From contig JANSWO010000011.1 of the NCBI GenBank assembly GCA_024743435.1, positions 1-64,000 on the forward strand: a DNA stretch of 64,000 nucleotides, written 5' to 3'. Shown here piece by piece: positions 32,814 through 41,010 of this stretch; within the stretch, counting starts at the first letter, position 1; every line of letters begins with the position of its first letter. The notes under the pieces were generated by a model, which was given only the letters and a program-made list of their open reading frames with translations, was not told the origin of the DNA and did no database searches. Both the position numbers and the translations under genes were made by a program. This DNA comes from Pseudomonadaceae bacterium. Its GTDB lineage: Bacteria > Pseudomonadota > Gammaproteobacteria > Pseudomonadales > Azotimanducaceae.

Positions 32814-33311
32814 ATGACGCGGCTGATATCGGTTACTGCTCTCATTGTGCTGCTGCTTTGGGGGCTTGCCTATGCCGTCGGCGTAGAGCCGGTTGATCGG
32901 CGGCCCGGCACCCGATTGGCGGGCGATGTAGTCGCGATGCCGAATGATTGGTCGTTTACGGACTCGGTCATGGAAGTGCATCTGGAGACATATCCCTGGT
33001 ATGGCATTCCATTTTCGGTAACGACAGTGCTCGCCAGAGATGGGGATGCGCTGTTCGTACCATCGTTGTACGACGGTGTGATGGAGTTTCCGGGCAGCAA
33101 GTTCTGGAACAAGGTTGTGGTCGGCAACAGTGATGTCCGGCTGCGCGTCGGTGATCAATTGTTTGAGATGACGATAGCGCCGATTACGAATCCGCAGGAG
33201 TTTGAGCGGGCGTTCGTCGCCCTCGGCGAGAAGTACCCGTTCTGGGCGAAGATGGATCTCCCGCCGGAGTCTGAGCGAACCTTTGCATTGCTCAGGCTGC
33301 GTCCGCGCTAA
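32814..33311 (+). CDS. Exported DUF385/nitroreductase-like protein, copy with TM helix
   Basis: A 165-residue protein with an N-terminal helix (LISVTALIVLLLWGLAYAVG) and an exported split-barrel-like domain: PGTRLAGDVVAMPNDWSFTD, VMEVHLETYPWYGIPFSVTT and LFEMTIAPITNPQEFERAFV. The PGxxLxGxxxxxPxDWxF and LETxP patterns recur in the lipoprotein at 54592, so the two are paralogues. A cofactor-binding (F420, FMN or haem) or small-molecule role is possible. AGAGG precedes the ATG. Confidence 0.7.
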   Translation: MTRLISVTALIVLLLWGLAYAVGVEPVDRRPGTRLAGDVVAMPNDWSFTDSVMEVHLETYPWYGIPFSVTTVLARDGDALFVPSLYDGVMEFPGSKFWNKVVVGNSDVRLRVGDQLFEMTIAPITNPQEFERAFVALGEKYPFWAKMDLPPESERTFALLRLRPR

Positions 33312-33322
33312 CCGTCTCAGCA

Positions 33323-33910
33323 GTGACTGATTGGCCTGAACTGCCGCCGGGCTACGAGTTTGCCCATGGTGACGCGTCGATGTTCACGCGCCTTCACGAC
33401 CTGGAGCGCGCGGCCGACACTGTGTTCCCGGCTGCGCGTTTGCCAGCCACCGATGATGTGCTCGACACGGCCTCGTTGTCCCGGGCGTGTGCGACGGGCG
33501 AGCTGATCGTTATCAGGCGGGGTAGGAAGATCGTTGGCGCATCGATTGGAGTACCGGACGGTGATGATCTGCATCTGTTGCACCCAATGCACTCACTGCA
33601 GCCACTGCAATCCCTGCATCTATTGCAACTAGCTGTCCACCCGGATCACGGTCGACGAGGCTTGGGTCGATCGCTGCTGACGGCCACCGCCCAGCGAGCG
33701 GCGCTGCGCTTCTCGTCTATCACGCTGACCACGTTTGCTGATCTGCCCTTCAATGCTCCTTTCTACCGCAAATTCGGCTTTGCGTTTCTCGATGAAGCGG
33801 ATGCGTCGGTGGCAGTGCGTGCAGCTCTTCGAGCTGAACGCTCGCTGGGTATGACCCAGCGAGTTGCGATGAAGCTACCGCTGGCTCCGTTCAAATCAGA
33901 TTACGGATGA
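33323..33910 (+). CDS. GNAT-family N-acetyltransferase with a repeat insertion
   Basis: A 195-residue GNAT protein from GTG 33323. The acetyl-CoA binding motif A is LQLAVHPDHGRRGLGRSLL (about residues 101-119), and LTTFADLPFNAPFYRKFGFA is motif B. Between strand β4 and motif A it carries a tandem run of (L/M)(H/Q)x triplets encoded by a 9-bp repeat at 33569-33631, which is unusual. Acceptor substrate unknown. It starts 11 bases after the preceding gene. Confidence 0.88.
   Translation: MTDWPELPPGYEFAHGDASMFTRLHDLERAADTVFPAARLPATDDVLDTASLSRACATGELIVIRRGRKIVGASIGVPDGDDLHLLHPMHSLQPLQSLHLLQLAVHPDHGRRGLGRSLLTATAQRAALRFSSITLTTFADLPFNAPFYRKFGFAFLDEADASVAVRAALRAERSLGMTQRVAMKLPLAPFKSDYG
33569..33631 (+). 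repeat. 9-bp tandem repeat, seven units, inside a GNAT gene
   Basis: TGCA recurs at exact 9-bp steps (33570, 33579, 33588, 33597, 33606, 33615, 33624). The frame is kept, giving seven Leu/Met-His/Gln-x triplets. The remaining five bases of each unit vary. Confidence 0.88.
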
Positions 33911-33960
33911 TCATGAAAATCCTGCAATCTCTGCAAGGATGCTTGCCGTAGCTTTCAGGG

Positions 33961-34416
33961 ATGCACACCGATGATGCAATGCTCACTGGCCGTTGTGGCT
34001 GTCACACGGTTACCTTCTGTTCCACGAAGGCGGCGATTGTTTTGTCGCACTGTCATTGCAGTGAGTGTCGCCGAGTCTACGGGACGGCGTTCGGATCCAT
34101 CGTTGTCGTGCCCAGGTCTGGCTTTCGCTACCTTTCAGGCGAGTTGGAAATCGCATGCTTTGCCGCCAGCCCCCGAGTGAATCGTTACTTCTGCCGCGTG
34201 TGTGGATCATCCCTGCCGCTCGTTGAGGAGTGGGATCCGTTGGTCGGGATTCCGCTTGGGCTCGTGAATGATGCCGATCGCGCTTTAGAGGGGATCAAGA
34301 GCCAGCATATCTTCGCGGCAGACGCGCTGGACTGTGTTGTGCAGGACGCGCCTCGGTTTGCGGCGTGGCCTCCTGGCCAGGATGGCAACAACCGGGCCCA
34401 ACACCTGCGCGACTGA
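33961..34416 (+). CDS. GFA-family (glutathione-dependent formaldehyde-activating-like) zinc protein
   Basis: A 151-residue protein with the GFA Cys pattern: GRCGCHTVTF, LSHCHCSECRRVYGTAFGS, VVPRSGFRYLSGELEI and YFCRVCGSSLPLVEEW. The Cys residues bind zinc in the CENP-V/GFA fold. Despite the family name, few members act on S-hydroxymethylglutathione. A different GFA protein lies at 34982 and another at 62477. Confidence 0.87.
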   Translation: MHTDDAMLTGRCGCHTVTFCSTKAAIVLSHCHCSECRRVYGTAFGSIVVVPRSGFRYLSGELEIACFAASPRVNRYFCRVCGSSLPLVEEWDPLVGIPLGLVNDADRALEGIKSQHIFAADALDCVVQDAPRFAAWPPGQDGNNRAQHLRD

Positions 34417-34498
34417 AGAGCGGCCGCGCGGACGCTGGGCTGGCTCAATGGCGTCGACTGGGCGAACATGGCGAGCCTGCAACCGATGAGCCACGACG

Positions 34499-34792
34499 AT
34501 GGTTTACCTTATCGCCACGATCTCGATTCACGATCGCGATCGATATCAACAATACGAAGCCGGTTTTCTCGACATCTTTGCGCGGTTCAGTGGCGCGCTG
34601 TTGTCCGTGGAGGAATCGCCCACGGTGCTGGAGGGTGAATGGCCTGTCACCCGCACCGTGCTGGTCTCTTTTCCCTCAGAGTCCGACGCCATGGCCTGGT
34701 ATCGCAGTGACGACTATCAGGCGTTGATGCAGCACCGGCTCGCTGCATCGGTTGGCAATATCGCGCTGGTTAATGCGCTGCCTGCAACATGA
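34499..34792 (+). CDS. DUF1330-family protein
   Basis: A 97-residue protein with the ferredoxin-like dimeric α/β-barrel pattern of DUF1330: VYLIATISIHDRDRYQQYEA, FARFSGALLSVEESPTVLEG, ESDAMAWYRSDDYQALMQHR. Related folds include monooxygenases, but none is shown for DUF1330. The ATGA overlap with the next small membrane gene indicates coupling. Confidence 0.9.
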   Translation: MVYLIATISIHDRDRYQQYEAGFLDIFARFSGALLSVEESPTVLEGEWPVTRTVLVSFPSESDAMAWYRSDDYQALMQHRLAASVGNIALVNALPAT

Positions 34793-34989
34793 GAGGCAAC
34801 AGGGTTCGTCTGGTCTGTGCTGTCCTGCTGGTGCTTCTGCTCACCGGTCTGGTCTTGCGATGGCTGGGCTTCACGAGCGCCGGCGGGGTCCTGGCCGGTG
34901 TTGCACTACTTGGCATGGGGCTGGGCGTGGCATGGCTCATCATCAGTTGGGGCATAGCGCGGGTAGAGCGCTCGTTGCTGGATGACTGA
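34789..34989 (+). CDS. Small two-helix membrane protein
   Basis: A 66-residue protein from an ATG that overlaps the previous stop (ATGA). Two hydrophobic helices: LVCAVLLVLLLTGLVLRWLG and VLAGVALLGMGLGVAWLIIS. It overlaps the start of the GFA gene by eight bases. No family. Its presence in a tightly overlapping trio is the main support. Confidence 0.65.
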   Translation: MRGNRVRLVCAVLLVLLLTGLVLRWLGFTSAGGVLAGVALLGMGLGVAWLIISWGIARVERSLLDD

Positions 34990-35401
34990 CGCTCAAGACA
35001 GCGTTGCTTTGGTGACCTACGAGGGTGGTTGTCACTGCGGTGCGGTGACCTATGAGGTGAAGGCGCCAGCGTGCATCGAGGTTGAAGATTGCAATTGTTC
35101 GGTTTGTAGCGCGTCGGGATATCTGCACCTGATTGTGCCGCGATCTGACTTTCGCTGGCTCACCGGTGAGAGCCTGCTCACGACGTACCGCTTCAACTCG
35201 GGTGTTGCCGAGCACTACTTCTGTTCGCTTTGTGGAATAAAACCCTGCTACATACCGCGCTCGAACCCGGATGGTATGGACGTGAACGTACGGACGCTGA
35301 AAACCACGCCCCAGCAAATGACCATCGTGCCGTTTGACGGCAAGAATTGGGAAGCCAATGCCGCAAAGCTCGCGCACAAATCGCGCCCGCGAGAACGCTG
35401 A
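34982..35401 (+). CDS. GFA-family zinc protein
   Basis: A 139-residue protein with the GFA pattern: YEGGCHCGAVTYEV, EVEDCNCSVCSASGYLHLIV, DFRWLTGESLLTTYRFNSGV and YFCSLCGIKPCYIPRSNPDG. It is closer to the canonical family than the one at 33961. It overlaps the membrane protein upstream by eight bases. Zinc binding is expected; the substrate is unknown. Confidence 0.9.
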   Translation: MTDAQDSVALVTYEGGCHCGAVTYEVKAPACIEVEDCNCSVCSASGYLHLIVPRSDFRWLTGESLLTTYRFNSGVAEHYFCSLCGIKPCYIPRSNPDGMDVNVRTLKTTPQQMTIVPFDGKNWEANAAKLAHKSRPRER

Positions 35402-35411
35402 GAGAGAGGCG

Positions 35412-35876
35412 TCAGCCTGCTTCGCGTTGACGCAAGCGCTTGCTCAGGTGGTAGGTGAGCGCCATCTCGATACACGCATCGAGCGTGTCCTGTGGGATGT
35501 TGTCATCGACGCCGAACAGGATTCCTCGATTGCCATCGAAGCGAAGTTCGTCTGCGAAGAGGCCGCGGTAGGAATCGATCAACGTCGTCTGACAGGATAC
35601 GAAGACGCCCCATTGTTCTGGGCGCTTGCTTGAGTAGCCGAGGCGAACGGTTGTACCGATGCGCGGCCTTGCTGGCAGGTAAGACGGTTCTCCCCACTTC
35701 AGCGTTTCCGTGAGCGCGCCGATTTGCGGGTTCGCCGCGGCGATCGCGAATATCCGTTCACGCACGTGCTGCATGTTGCGGCGCACCGGGGTTGGAATCC
35801 GGGCGAACGCATCGGCTACTGCGGGCGGGGATACTGGAGTACTGCTCACGCGCTTACGTCTCCTTCGCGAAATCAT
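35412..35876 (-). CDS. DUF1801-family protein
   Basis: A 154-residue protein on the minus strand, convergent with the GFA gene. The DUF1801 pattern is seen: VRERIFAIAAANPQIGALTE, TLKWGEPSYLPARPRIGTTV, and a CIEMALTYHLSKRLRQ C-terminal helix. The YjbQ/YdhG-like fold is uncharacterised. A basic tail at the N-terminus (MISRRRRKR) might mean the true start is downstream. Confidence 0.87.
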   Translation of the reverse strand: MISRRRRKRVSSTPVSPPAVADAFARIPTPVRRNMQHVRERIFAIAAANPQIGALTETLKWGEPSYLPARPRIGTTVRLGYSSKRPEQWGVFVSCQTTLIDSYRGLFADELRFDGNRGILFGVDDNIPQDTLDACIEMALTYHLSKRLRQREAG

Positions 35877-35979
35877 CAGATATCGTTACGAAATCGCCGT
35901 CACTCGCCATGGAGACGGCTGGCCAGCAGCGCTACAGTAGCGCTCGCATTCACACTATCAGCGCATTGGAGAGAAGTCA

Positions 35980-36510
35980 GTGTCCGCAACCCGCTCTAGC
36001 TTGCGATTTGGCCCACACAGCTCAGCTGCTCGTGCAGCGTCCGGGCTTGCCGTACTGATGCTACTTGTGGGATGCGGCGCGCCCGCTGAAGAATCCGCTG
36101 GCAGCGCTGTGGTCGCTGATGACAGTCAAACCGTAAAAACCGCGACGCTGCATCTCGTGTTCGAAGATGCGGTGTTTCGTTCGCCGCTACCCGGTGTCGA
36201 CAAGACCGTGGGCTATGTGTCTGTGCGCAACGTTGGCGCGAACGATGTGGTGCTCACTGGCGCGGAATCGAAAAGCCTGCGCGCGCTTGAGCTACACACC
36301 ATGATTCGTGATGGTGACATGATGCGGATGCGCCGACTATCCGAAGTCTCGGTGCCGGCTGGCGAATCCATCGCCTTCGAACGCGGTGGCAAACACCTCA
36401 TGGCCTTCGGTGTGGAGGCGCTGTCAGAAAGCAGTGAGGTTGTATTTATCACGGCTAATGATGAGCACTTGCCCGTGCGCTTTGCCACGGTTGCCGTCAC
36501 GGACGGTTAG
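35980..36510 (+). CDS. PCuAC-type copper chaperone lipoprotein
   Basis: A 176-residue protein from GTG 35980 (after GGAGAG). The signal ends in a lipobox, GLAVLMLLVGC. The mature domain is PCuAC-like: VGYVSVRNVGANDVVLTG, ALELHTMIRDGDMMRMRRLS, then GESIAFERGGKHLMAFG. The H-x-M, MMRM and HLM elements are the copper ligands of the H(M)X10MX21HXM motif. PCuAC proteins deliver Cu(I) to the CuA or CuB site of cytochrome oxidase. No oxidase or Sco gene is in view. Confidence 0.9.
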   Translation: MSATRSSLRFGPHSSAARAASGLAVLMLLVGCGAPAEESAGSAVVADDSQTVKTATLHLVFEDAVFRSPLPGVDKTVGYVSVRNVGANDVVLTGAESKSLRALELHTMIRDGDMMRMRRLSEVSVPAGESIAFERGGKHLMAFGVEALSESSEVVFITANDEHLPVRFATVAVTDG

Positions 36511-36517
36511 TTCGTGG

Positions 36518-37027
36518 TTAGCGAGTGCTGCTGTCTGACCCGGCTTTCAGGCGTTCCAGCCAGCGCCAGATGCCAAGGCCAATGGCGAGCGCGAGACAGA
36601 TTAGCAGCCCAGAGACTTTTAGTGGTGTGAGCACATCCTTCGCAATGAGCCATGCATCATTGCCAACCAATGCCAGCGCCTGGACGGTGTTTTCGAGATA
36701 GTCGACGACGACGGTGGCCATAGCCGGCGCAACACACAAGCGTCGCAAGTTCTGGCCAAGGCGTGCCAGCAGCCCAACCAGGAAGGCGCCGTAGGCGATT
36801 GGGTAGGCGGAATCCAAACCGACGGTAACCCAGAAGTGGGCATCGCGTTGGGCCTCGGACATCCCGGCAATCAAGGCGCGGGCGGCGTCTGCAGACATGA
36901 TCTCGTCCAGCAACACCCCACCCACCTGGTCACCAAAAACCCCGAACCCGAAGCCGATGAGAAGTGTTGCGATGAAGCTTATGACGATGGCTCGCGTTTG
37001 GCTGAGTCGATCCAGAAACGCTGACAT
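36518..37027 (-). CDS. Integral membrane protein, four helices, unknown function
   Basis: A 169-residue membrane protein with helices near AIVISFIATLLIGFGFGVF, SAYPIAYGAFLVGLLARL, AMATVVVDYLENTVQALALV and VSGLLICLALAIGLGIWRWL. The YPIAYGAFL and DYLENT motifs recur in a family often annotated only as hypothetical. GGGGAGAG precedes the ATG. It is eight bases from the convergent PCuAC stop. Confidence 0.72.
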   Translation of the reverse strand: MSAFLDRLSQTRAIVISFIATLLIGFGFGVFGDQVGGVLLDEIMSADAARALIAGMSEAQRDAHFWVTVGLDSAYPIAYGAFLVGLLARLGQNLRRLCVAPAMATVVVDYLENTVQALALVGNDAWLIAKDVLTPLKVSGLLICLALAIGLGIWRWLERLKAGSDSSTR

Positions 37028-37073
37028 ATCACTCTCCCCGTTAGTATCCGATCAGCACCCGGCCAGTGTAGCC

Positions 37074-38381
37074 CTAGTTGTTCTGTTGCTGGGGCTTGGA
37101 GGGCGGCGGTGCAGTAGCCATGAGAACCGCGGCGAGAAAGTTGGCTGCTGCGACGGCGAGCCAAACCGCGTCGTAGCTACCGGCGCTATCGGCGACCATT
37201 GCGGCAAGTAGCGGCGCTGGCGCCGATAGGGTGAGCGCTAACGGCATAGCCGCGCCGCGAACGGAGCCGAGATAGCGACGGCCGAAGAACAAGCCCCAGA
37301 TCACTTCCTGTAGAGGAATCATTCCTCCCCAGCCGAGTCCCAGGCAGATGAACGATCCGATCAGCGCTGCCTGCGAGTCGTGCTGGACCGCCCATAGAAT
37401 ACCCAGCGTTGCCAGGCCAGTTGCGATGGAGCTCGCAGCCGCCAGTGGCCTAGGGGCTCGGTTGTCGATGAAGTAGCCCCAAATCGGTTTGGATATCAGC
37501 GCTGGGATGGAGGCAATGCTGATCATCAGTGCGCTGGTCGCCGGGCTGAACCCCGAGTCCTGCAGATAGGGAATTGCATGCAGGAGCACAACGCCGATGG
37601 TTGAGGTATAGAGACCGAACGCAACGGCGAGCATTGCGAAAGCTGGCGTTCGAATTGCCTCGGAGCGATTCAGCGAGCCGGCAAAATCGCTGGCTTCCCG
37701 GGCCGCGGCGGCGCTGCTGCCATCATCATCGGAGCGACCATCAGGGTGCCAGCCGAAGTCCTCCGGGGTGCGGCGCATGCTCAGCGCAGCAGGCAGCAAC
37801 ACGATCAGGCAGCCTATGGCCAGGAACTGCCAGGTTGGCCGCCAACCCCACACCTCAATTGATTGGGTGAGGGTGGCCGGTATCACGATGCCGGCAAATG
37901 AGACGCCCATTGCCGCCCACGCAACCGACTGACCCCGGCGAGCGACGAACCATTTGGCCAGCGTCACATTCACAACCAGCGGCCCGAGCATGGCGGCGCC
38001 CATCATCGCGACGACCCCGAAACCCAGGTACCAGCCCCAAAGCGTCTGCACACCGGACAGCCAGAACAGGGCCCCACACAGCAGTGCGCTTCCGAGCAGC
38101 ATGATGCGCCGGCCACCGTAGCGGTCCAGATAGACGCCGATGAACAGCCCGATGAGCGCCATCATCACCTGCCCGATTGTGCGCGGGATTGAGAAAGCCG
38201 TGCGCGACCAGCCCAGCTCGTCGGTCATCGGCAGCATGAACGGCGCGAGGACGTAGCTGACCACCCCCAGCGAGATGAACTGGGCGATGAATGCCGCTGC
38301 GATCAGGTAGTAGCCGTAGTAGAGCGGCGGCTTGCTGGATGGCCCGCCGAATTTCGAATTGTGCAGTTTGGAATCGACCAC
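37074..38381 (-). CDS. MFS transporter (MCT/oxalate-formate-antiporter-like)
   Basis: A 435-residue protein with about 12 membrane helices: YYGYYLIAAAFIAQFISLGV, then DELGWSRTAFSIPRTIGQVM, GLFIGVYLDRYGGRRIMLLG (the MFS A motif between helices 2 and 3), and a repeated half starting around residue 240. The central loop is rich in Ser, Asp and Gly. The GYYLI/DELGWSR pattern is that of monocarboxylate/oxalate-type MFS proteins. Substrate unknown. Confidence 0.9.
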   Translation of the reverse strand: MVDSKLHNSKFGGPSSKPPLYYGYYLIAAAFIAQFISLGVVSYVLAPFMLPMTDELGWSRTAFSIPRTIGQVMMALIGLFIGVYLDRYGGRRIMLLGSALLCGALFWLSGVQTLWGWYLGFGVVAMMGAAMLGPLVVNVTLAKWFVARRGQSVAWAAMGVSFAGIVIPATLTQSIEVWGWRPTWQFLAIGCLIVLLPAALSMRRTPEDFGWHPDGRSDDDGSSAAAAREASDFAGSLNRSEAIRTPAFAMLAVAFGLYTSTIGVVLLHAIPYLQDSGFSPATSALMISIASIPALISKPIWGYFIDNRAPRPLAAASSIATGLATLGILWAVQHDSQAALIGSFICLGLGWGGMIPLQEVIWGLFFGRRYLGSVRGAAMPLALTLSAPAPLLAAMVADSAGSYDAVWLAVAAANFLAAVLMATAPPPSKPQQQNN

Positions 38382-38471
38382 GGCTGCGCAGCAGCGCTGC
38401 GCCTCGCAAATGACAATGGGCCGCTATTGTGCGGCTCGGTTGCTCGCGGTGCTAGTGCAAAGGCCGCCGTG

Positions 38472-38975
38472 CTATTTGTCCTTGCTCACCGGCAGGACGC
38501 GTTGGGCGGTGCGCTTCATCCAGGCCCACTCGGCGCATGCCGCAGCGCGACCGCCACCGATCATCGCCTGTAGTGGGAAGAAGGTCGCAAACCATCCGGC
38601 CAGTAGTATGAACATGACGCTGGACCCGGTGCTTGTGTCGGCCACAATTGCAGACGTCGCCAGAATGACGGCGGCCCACACCAGTGAATGGCTGATAAGA
38701 AGTGCGCTACGTTGGTTGAGGGTCATTGGTTTAATCCTTGATGATTGTTTATCGCGTTGCTGTTCTGCGAAGGCTTCCGCAATCTCAGCTGGATGGCCAA
38801 AGTGAGTGCTTACTCTCAAGAAAGCGTCGGTTGGATCTTCGCCAGCTGAAATGGCTGAACTGATTTCGCACAGAAGATGGTCGGCCAGCTCGTCTGCGAT
38901 TTCGGTATCTGAGTTACTCGCAATGCGGGCATACCGCTCGATTAGCTCGAGAGTATCGGGCGGGATGTTGCTCAC
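38472..38975 (-). CDS. PadR-partner HAAS-type membrane protein
   Basis: A 167-residue protein. The frame is open to 39107, but GTG at 38973-38975 overlaps the PadR stop as GTGA and gives the right N-terminus. Residues about 8-70 are an α-helical HAAS-like signalling region (DTLELIERYARIASNSDTEI, ADELADHLLCEI, STHFGHPAEIAEAFAEQQ). Two or three membrane helices follow. HAAS proteins are usually encoded beside PadR repressors and are thought to sense envelope stress. Its coupling to padR fits this. Confidence 0.8.
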   Translation of the reverse strand: MSNIPPDTLELIERYARIASNSDTEIADELADHLLCEISSAISAGEDPTDAFLRVSTHFGHPAEIAEAFAEQQRDKQSSRIKPMTLNQRSALLISHSLVWAAVILATSAIVADTSTGSSVMFILLAGWFATFFPLQAMIGGGRAAACAEWAWMKRTAQRVLPVSKDK

Positions 38976-39316
38976 GATGCTTGCCCGGCGCGAGATAGGA
39001 AGTCGCTGATCTCCCGCCACTGATTGCGCTGGCTCTGCAGGGTTTGCTCGCCGGCGGGGGTGATCTGGTAGTACTTGCGGCGCCGACCGGTGTCGGACTT
39101 GCCCCAATAGGATTTGATGAGCTCGCGCCCCTCAAGCCGGTGCAGCAGTGGATACAGCATGCCCTCGGCCCATTGCAGCTTGCCGCCGGAAAGTAGGGCT
39201 ACCCTGGCGATGATGTCATAGCCATAGCTGTCGGCGTTGCGCAGCACGGAGAGGATCAACGGAGTTGCAGAGGCGGCGACCAGATCTTTCGAGTAGTCGG
39301 ATTTTGCTGGCGGCAT
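38972..39316 (-). CDS. PadR-family transcriptional regulator
   Basis: A 114-residue protein from ATG 39316, which follows GGGAG. The winged helix is at residues 15-85: TPLILSVLRNADSYGYDIIA, SGGKLQWAEGMLYPLLHRLE, GRELIKSYWG and RRRKYYQITPAGEQTL. PadR repressors bind palindromic DNA and dimerise through a C-terminal helix. It overlaps the partner gene by four bases. Two CCTAG-n5-CTAGG palindromes lie 57-97 bases upstream and are the likely operator. Confidence 0.92.
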   Translation of the reverse strand: MPPAKSDYSKDLVAASATPLILSVLRNADSYGYDIIARVALLSGGKLQWAEGMLYPLLHRLEGRELIKSYWGKSDTGRRRKYYQITPAGEQTLQSQRNQWREISDFLSRAGQAS

Positions 39317-39372
39317 TGATGTCTCCCTGGATAATACCGGGCGGGTAACGGGGTGAGCCTGATAGCGCAAGC

Positions 39373-39413
39373 CCTAGTAGTTCTAGGCATGAACGTTACC
39401 TAGATTCGCTAGG
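39373..39413. promoter_or_regulatory. Twin palindromic operator upstream of padR
   Basis: CCTAG-TAGTT-CTAGG (39373-39387) and CCTAG-ATTCG-CTAGG (39399-39413) are both perfect five-base-arm palindromes with five-base centres, and each is followed by CATG. Their centres are 26 bp apart. The pair lies upstream of the padR start on the minus strand, so autorepression by PadR is likely. Confidence 0.8.
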
Positions 39414-39430
39414 CATGGCAAGCGCGGTGG

Positions 39431-40708
39431 TTAGGCGGTGGGTGCGAGGCGGGCGCCGTCGATTCTGCGAATGGTTGGGTCGAGTAACGCAAGCCCAGCC
39501 AGAATGACGAGGAATACGCTCGCCGCCAGACTTATCGCCAACACGCCGCTGCTCCACTCCGCGATCGAGCCCAACATGAGACCGCCCAGGGGCACCAGCG
39601 AATAGCACATCGTAAAGAAACCCATGACCCGACCACGAAGTTCGTCGGGAACTTCTAGCTGCATGACCGACAGGGTCGAGATCATGAAGACCTGGATAAG
39701 AATCGCAATAATTACCGATATCAAGAAGGCCAGCCAGAACATCTGATTCAGCGCCGCGGCGCCAAATCCGAACAGGGCCAGCGCCGCTCCTGCGGCACTA
39801 GCCAGCATGATCAATCCCAGGCGCCGATGTTGCTGGGCGAGGCCAATCAATAGCGCACCAACCACCGATCCGATGCCGCCGGCGGTGACGAGCAAGCCAA
39901 AGTCGCCCTCCGCTCTGCCCATGAGCGTGACAAAGTAGGGCAGCATCTGGGTGAAGGAATTAACGAAGAACATGCCTGAGAAGATCAGTAGCATCAGATA
40001 GCGAAACAGTGGGGTGCGAATAATGAATCCAAGCCCGTTGGCGAGGGCTCTCACGGGATGGTCGTGGTCGGTTCGCAGAGCTTCACGCACGTGCAGGCTC
40101 AACATCACCGCAGCCATTGAGGCAAATCCGAGGGTTGCCAGTGCGAAGATCAGCCAGGTGCCGAATTGCGCGATTATGGCGCCGGCAGCGAGCGGCATAA
40201 TGGTTCTGGTTGCCTGCCAGGTGAACGAGTTGAGGGCGACTGCGCTCATGAACGCTGGCCTTGGCACGAGCAGCGGATAGAAGGCGCTACGGGTGGGCCA
40301 CTCGAGCCCAGTCAGTGCTGAGAACGAACCAGTGATCACAAGCAACAGCAAAGGCGATATTGCACCCGTCGCGTCGAGCGCCGCCAGCAGCGTCATCAAC
40401 AGGGTCGCCAGCAGTGACGTGATGATGAGTATTCGCTTCTTGTTGAACCGGTCTGCGACCACGCCGCCGAACAGGGTGAGCGCGATGTTAGGCAAAGACG
40501 CGGCCAGGCCGAGGTAACCCAGGAACAGAGGCGATTGCGTCAGTTCCCACATGAGCCAGGCCTGACCCACGTTGATGAATTGCGTTGCGCCCACGGACGC
40601 TGCTGATCCCAGCCAGTAACGCCGAAACGGTGCGTAAGCCAGCGCGGGTGCTTTGCTGTAGAGACTGCGGCTTAGCGCGCCCCCAGTATCCGGTTGGCCA
40701 TCGTTCAT
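39431..40708 (-). CDS. MFS transporter (EntS/MFS_3-like exporter)
   Basis: A 425-residue protein with about 12 helices. YAPFRRYWLGSAASVGATQF and MWELTQSPLFLGYLGLAASL form the typical MFS_3 start, VVADRFNKKRILIITSLLAT is motif A, and GLEWPTRSAFYPLLVPRPAF follows. This group includes EntS and macrolide-efflux-like exporters. The gene lies upstream (on the minus strand) of the padR operator, so its own transcript may run toward padR; it is not clearly part of that operon. Confidence 0.9.
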   Translation of the reverse strand: MNDGQPDTGGALSRSLYSKAPALAYAPFRRYWLGSAASVGATQFINVGQAWLMWELTQSPLFLGYLGLAASLPNIALTLFGGVVADRFNKKRILIITSLLATLLMTLLAALDATGAISPLLLLVITGSFSALTGLEWPTRSAFYPLLVPRPAFMSAVALNSFTWQATRTIMPLAAGAIIAQFGTWLIFALATLGFASMAAVMLSLHVREALRTDHDHPVRALANGLGFIIRTPLFRYLMLLIFSGMFFVNSFTQMLPYFVTLMGRAEGDFGLLVTAGGIGSVVGALLIGLAQQHRRLGLIMLASAAGAALALFGFGAAALNQMFWLAFLISVIIAILIQVFMISTLSVMQLEVPDELRGRVMGFFTMCYSLVPLGGLMLGSIAEWSSGVLAISLAASVFLVILAGLALLDPTIRRIDGARLAPTA

Positions 40709-40723
40709 CGCATCATTGATTCG

Positions 40724-40978
40724 CTAGCGTGCGAACTCGGTAGGCTTTTCCAGTTCGAACAACGAATCTGTTACCGACTCCATGCGCTCGCTGAGAATGG
40801 CCGCGGCGTCATAGACGCCGCGATTGTAGAAATAGGGGCCGATCTCTTCGGCGAAGAAGTCGAGCAGGAACTGAGCCGGAAACTGACCGATCTCCTGATC
40901 CAGCTCATCGGCAAAATAGAGCTTTATCTTGCCCACGAGAACAGCCTTTTCGTCCTCGGAAAACGTGATGTCGCTCAT
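40724..40978 (-). CDS. DUF2164-family protein
   Basis: An 84-residue protein with the full DUF2164 pattern: FSEDEKAVLVGKIKLYFADE, LDQEIGQFPAQFLLDFFAEE, IGPYFYNRGVYDAAAILSER. These small helical proteins are uncharacterised. It lies 15 bases upstream of the MFS exporter gene on the same strand and may be cotranscribed. Confidence 0.93.
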   Translation of the reverse strand: MSDITFSEDEKAVLVGKIKLYFADELDQEIGQFPAQFLLDFFAEEIGPYFYNRGVYDAAAILSERMESVTDSLFELEKPTEFAR

Positions 40979-41010
40979 GCTGCTCAGCCCCTTTTGCTGC
41001 TCGCCGTGAC

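Noticed and set aside
37855-38409. 184-codon minus-strand frame over an MFS gene
   Set aside because: It is a shadow in another frame of the transporter at 37074-38381, which has all the family motifs.
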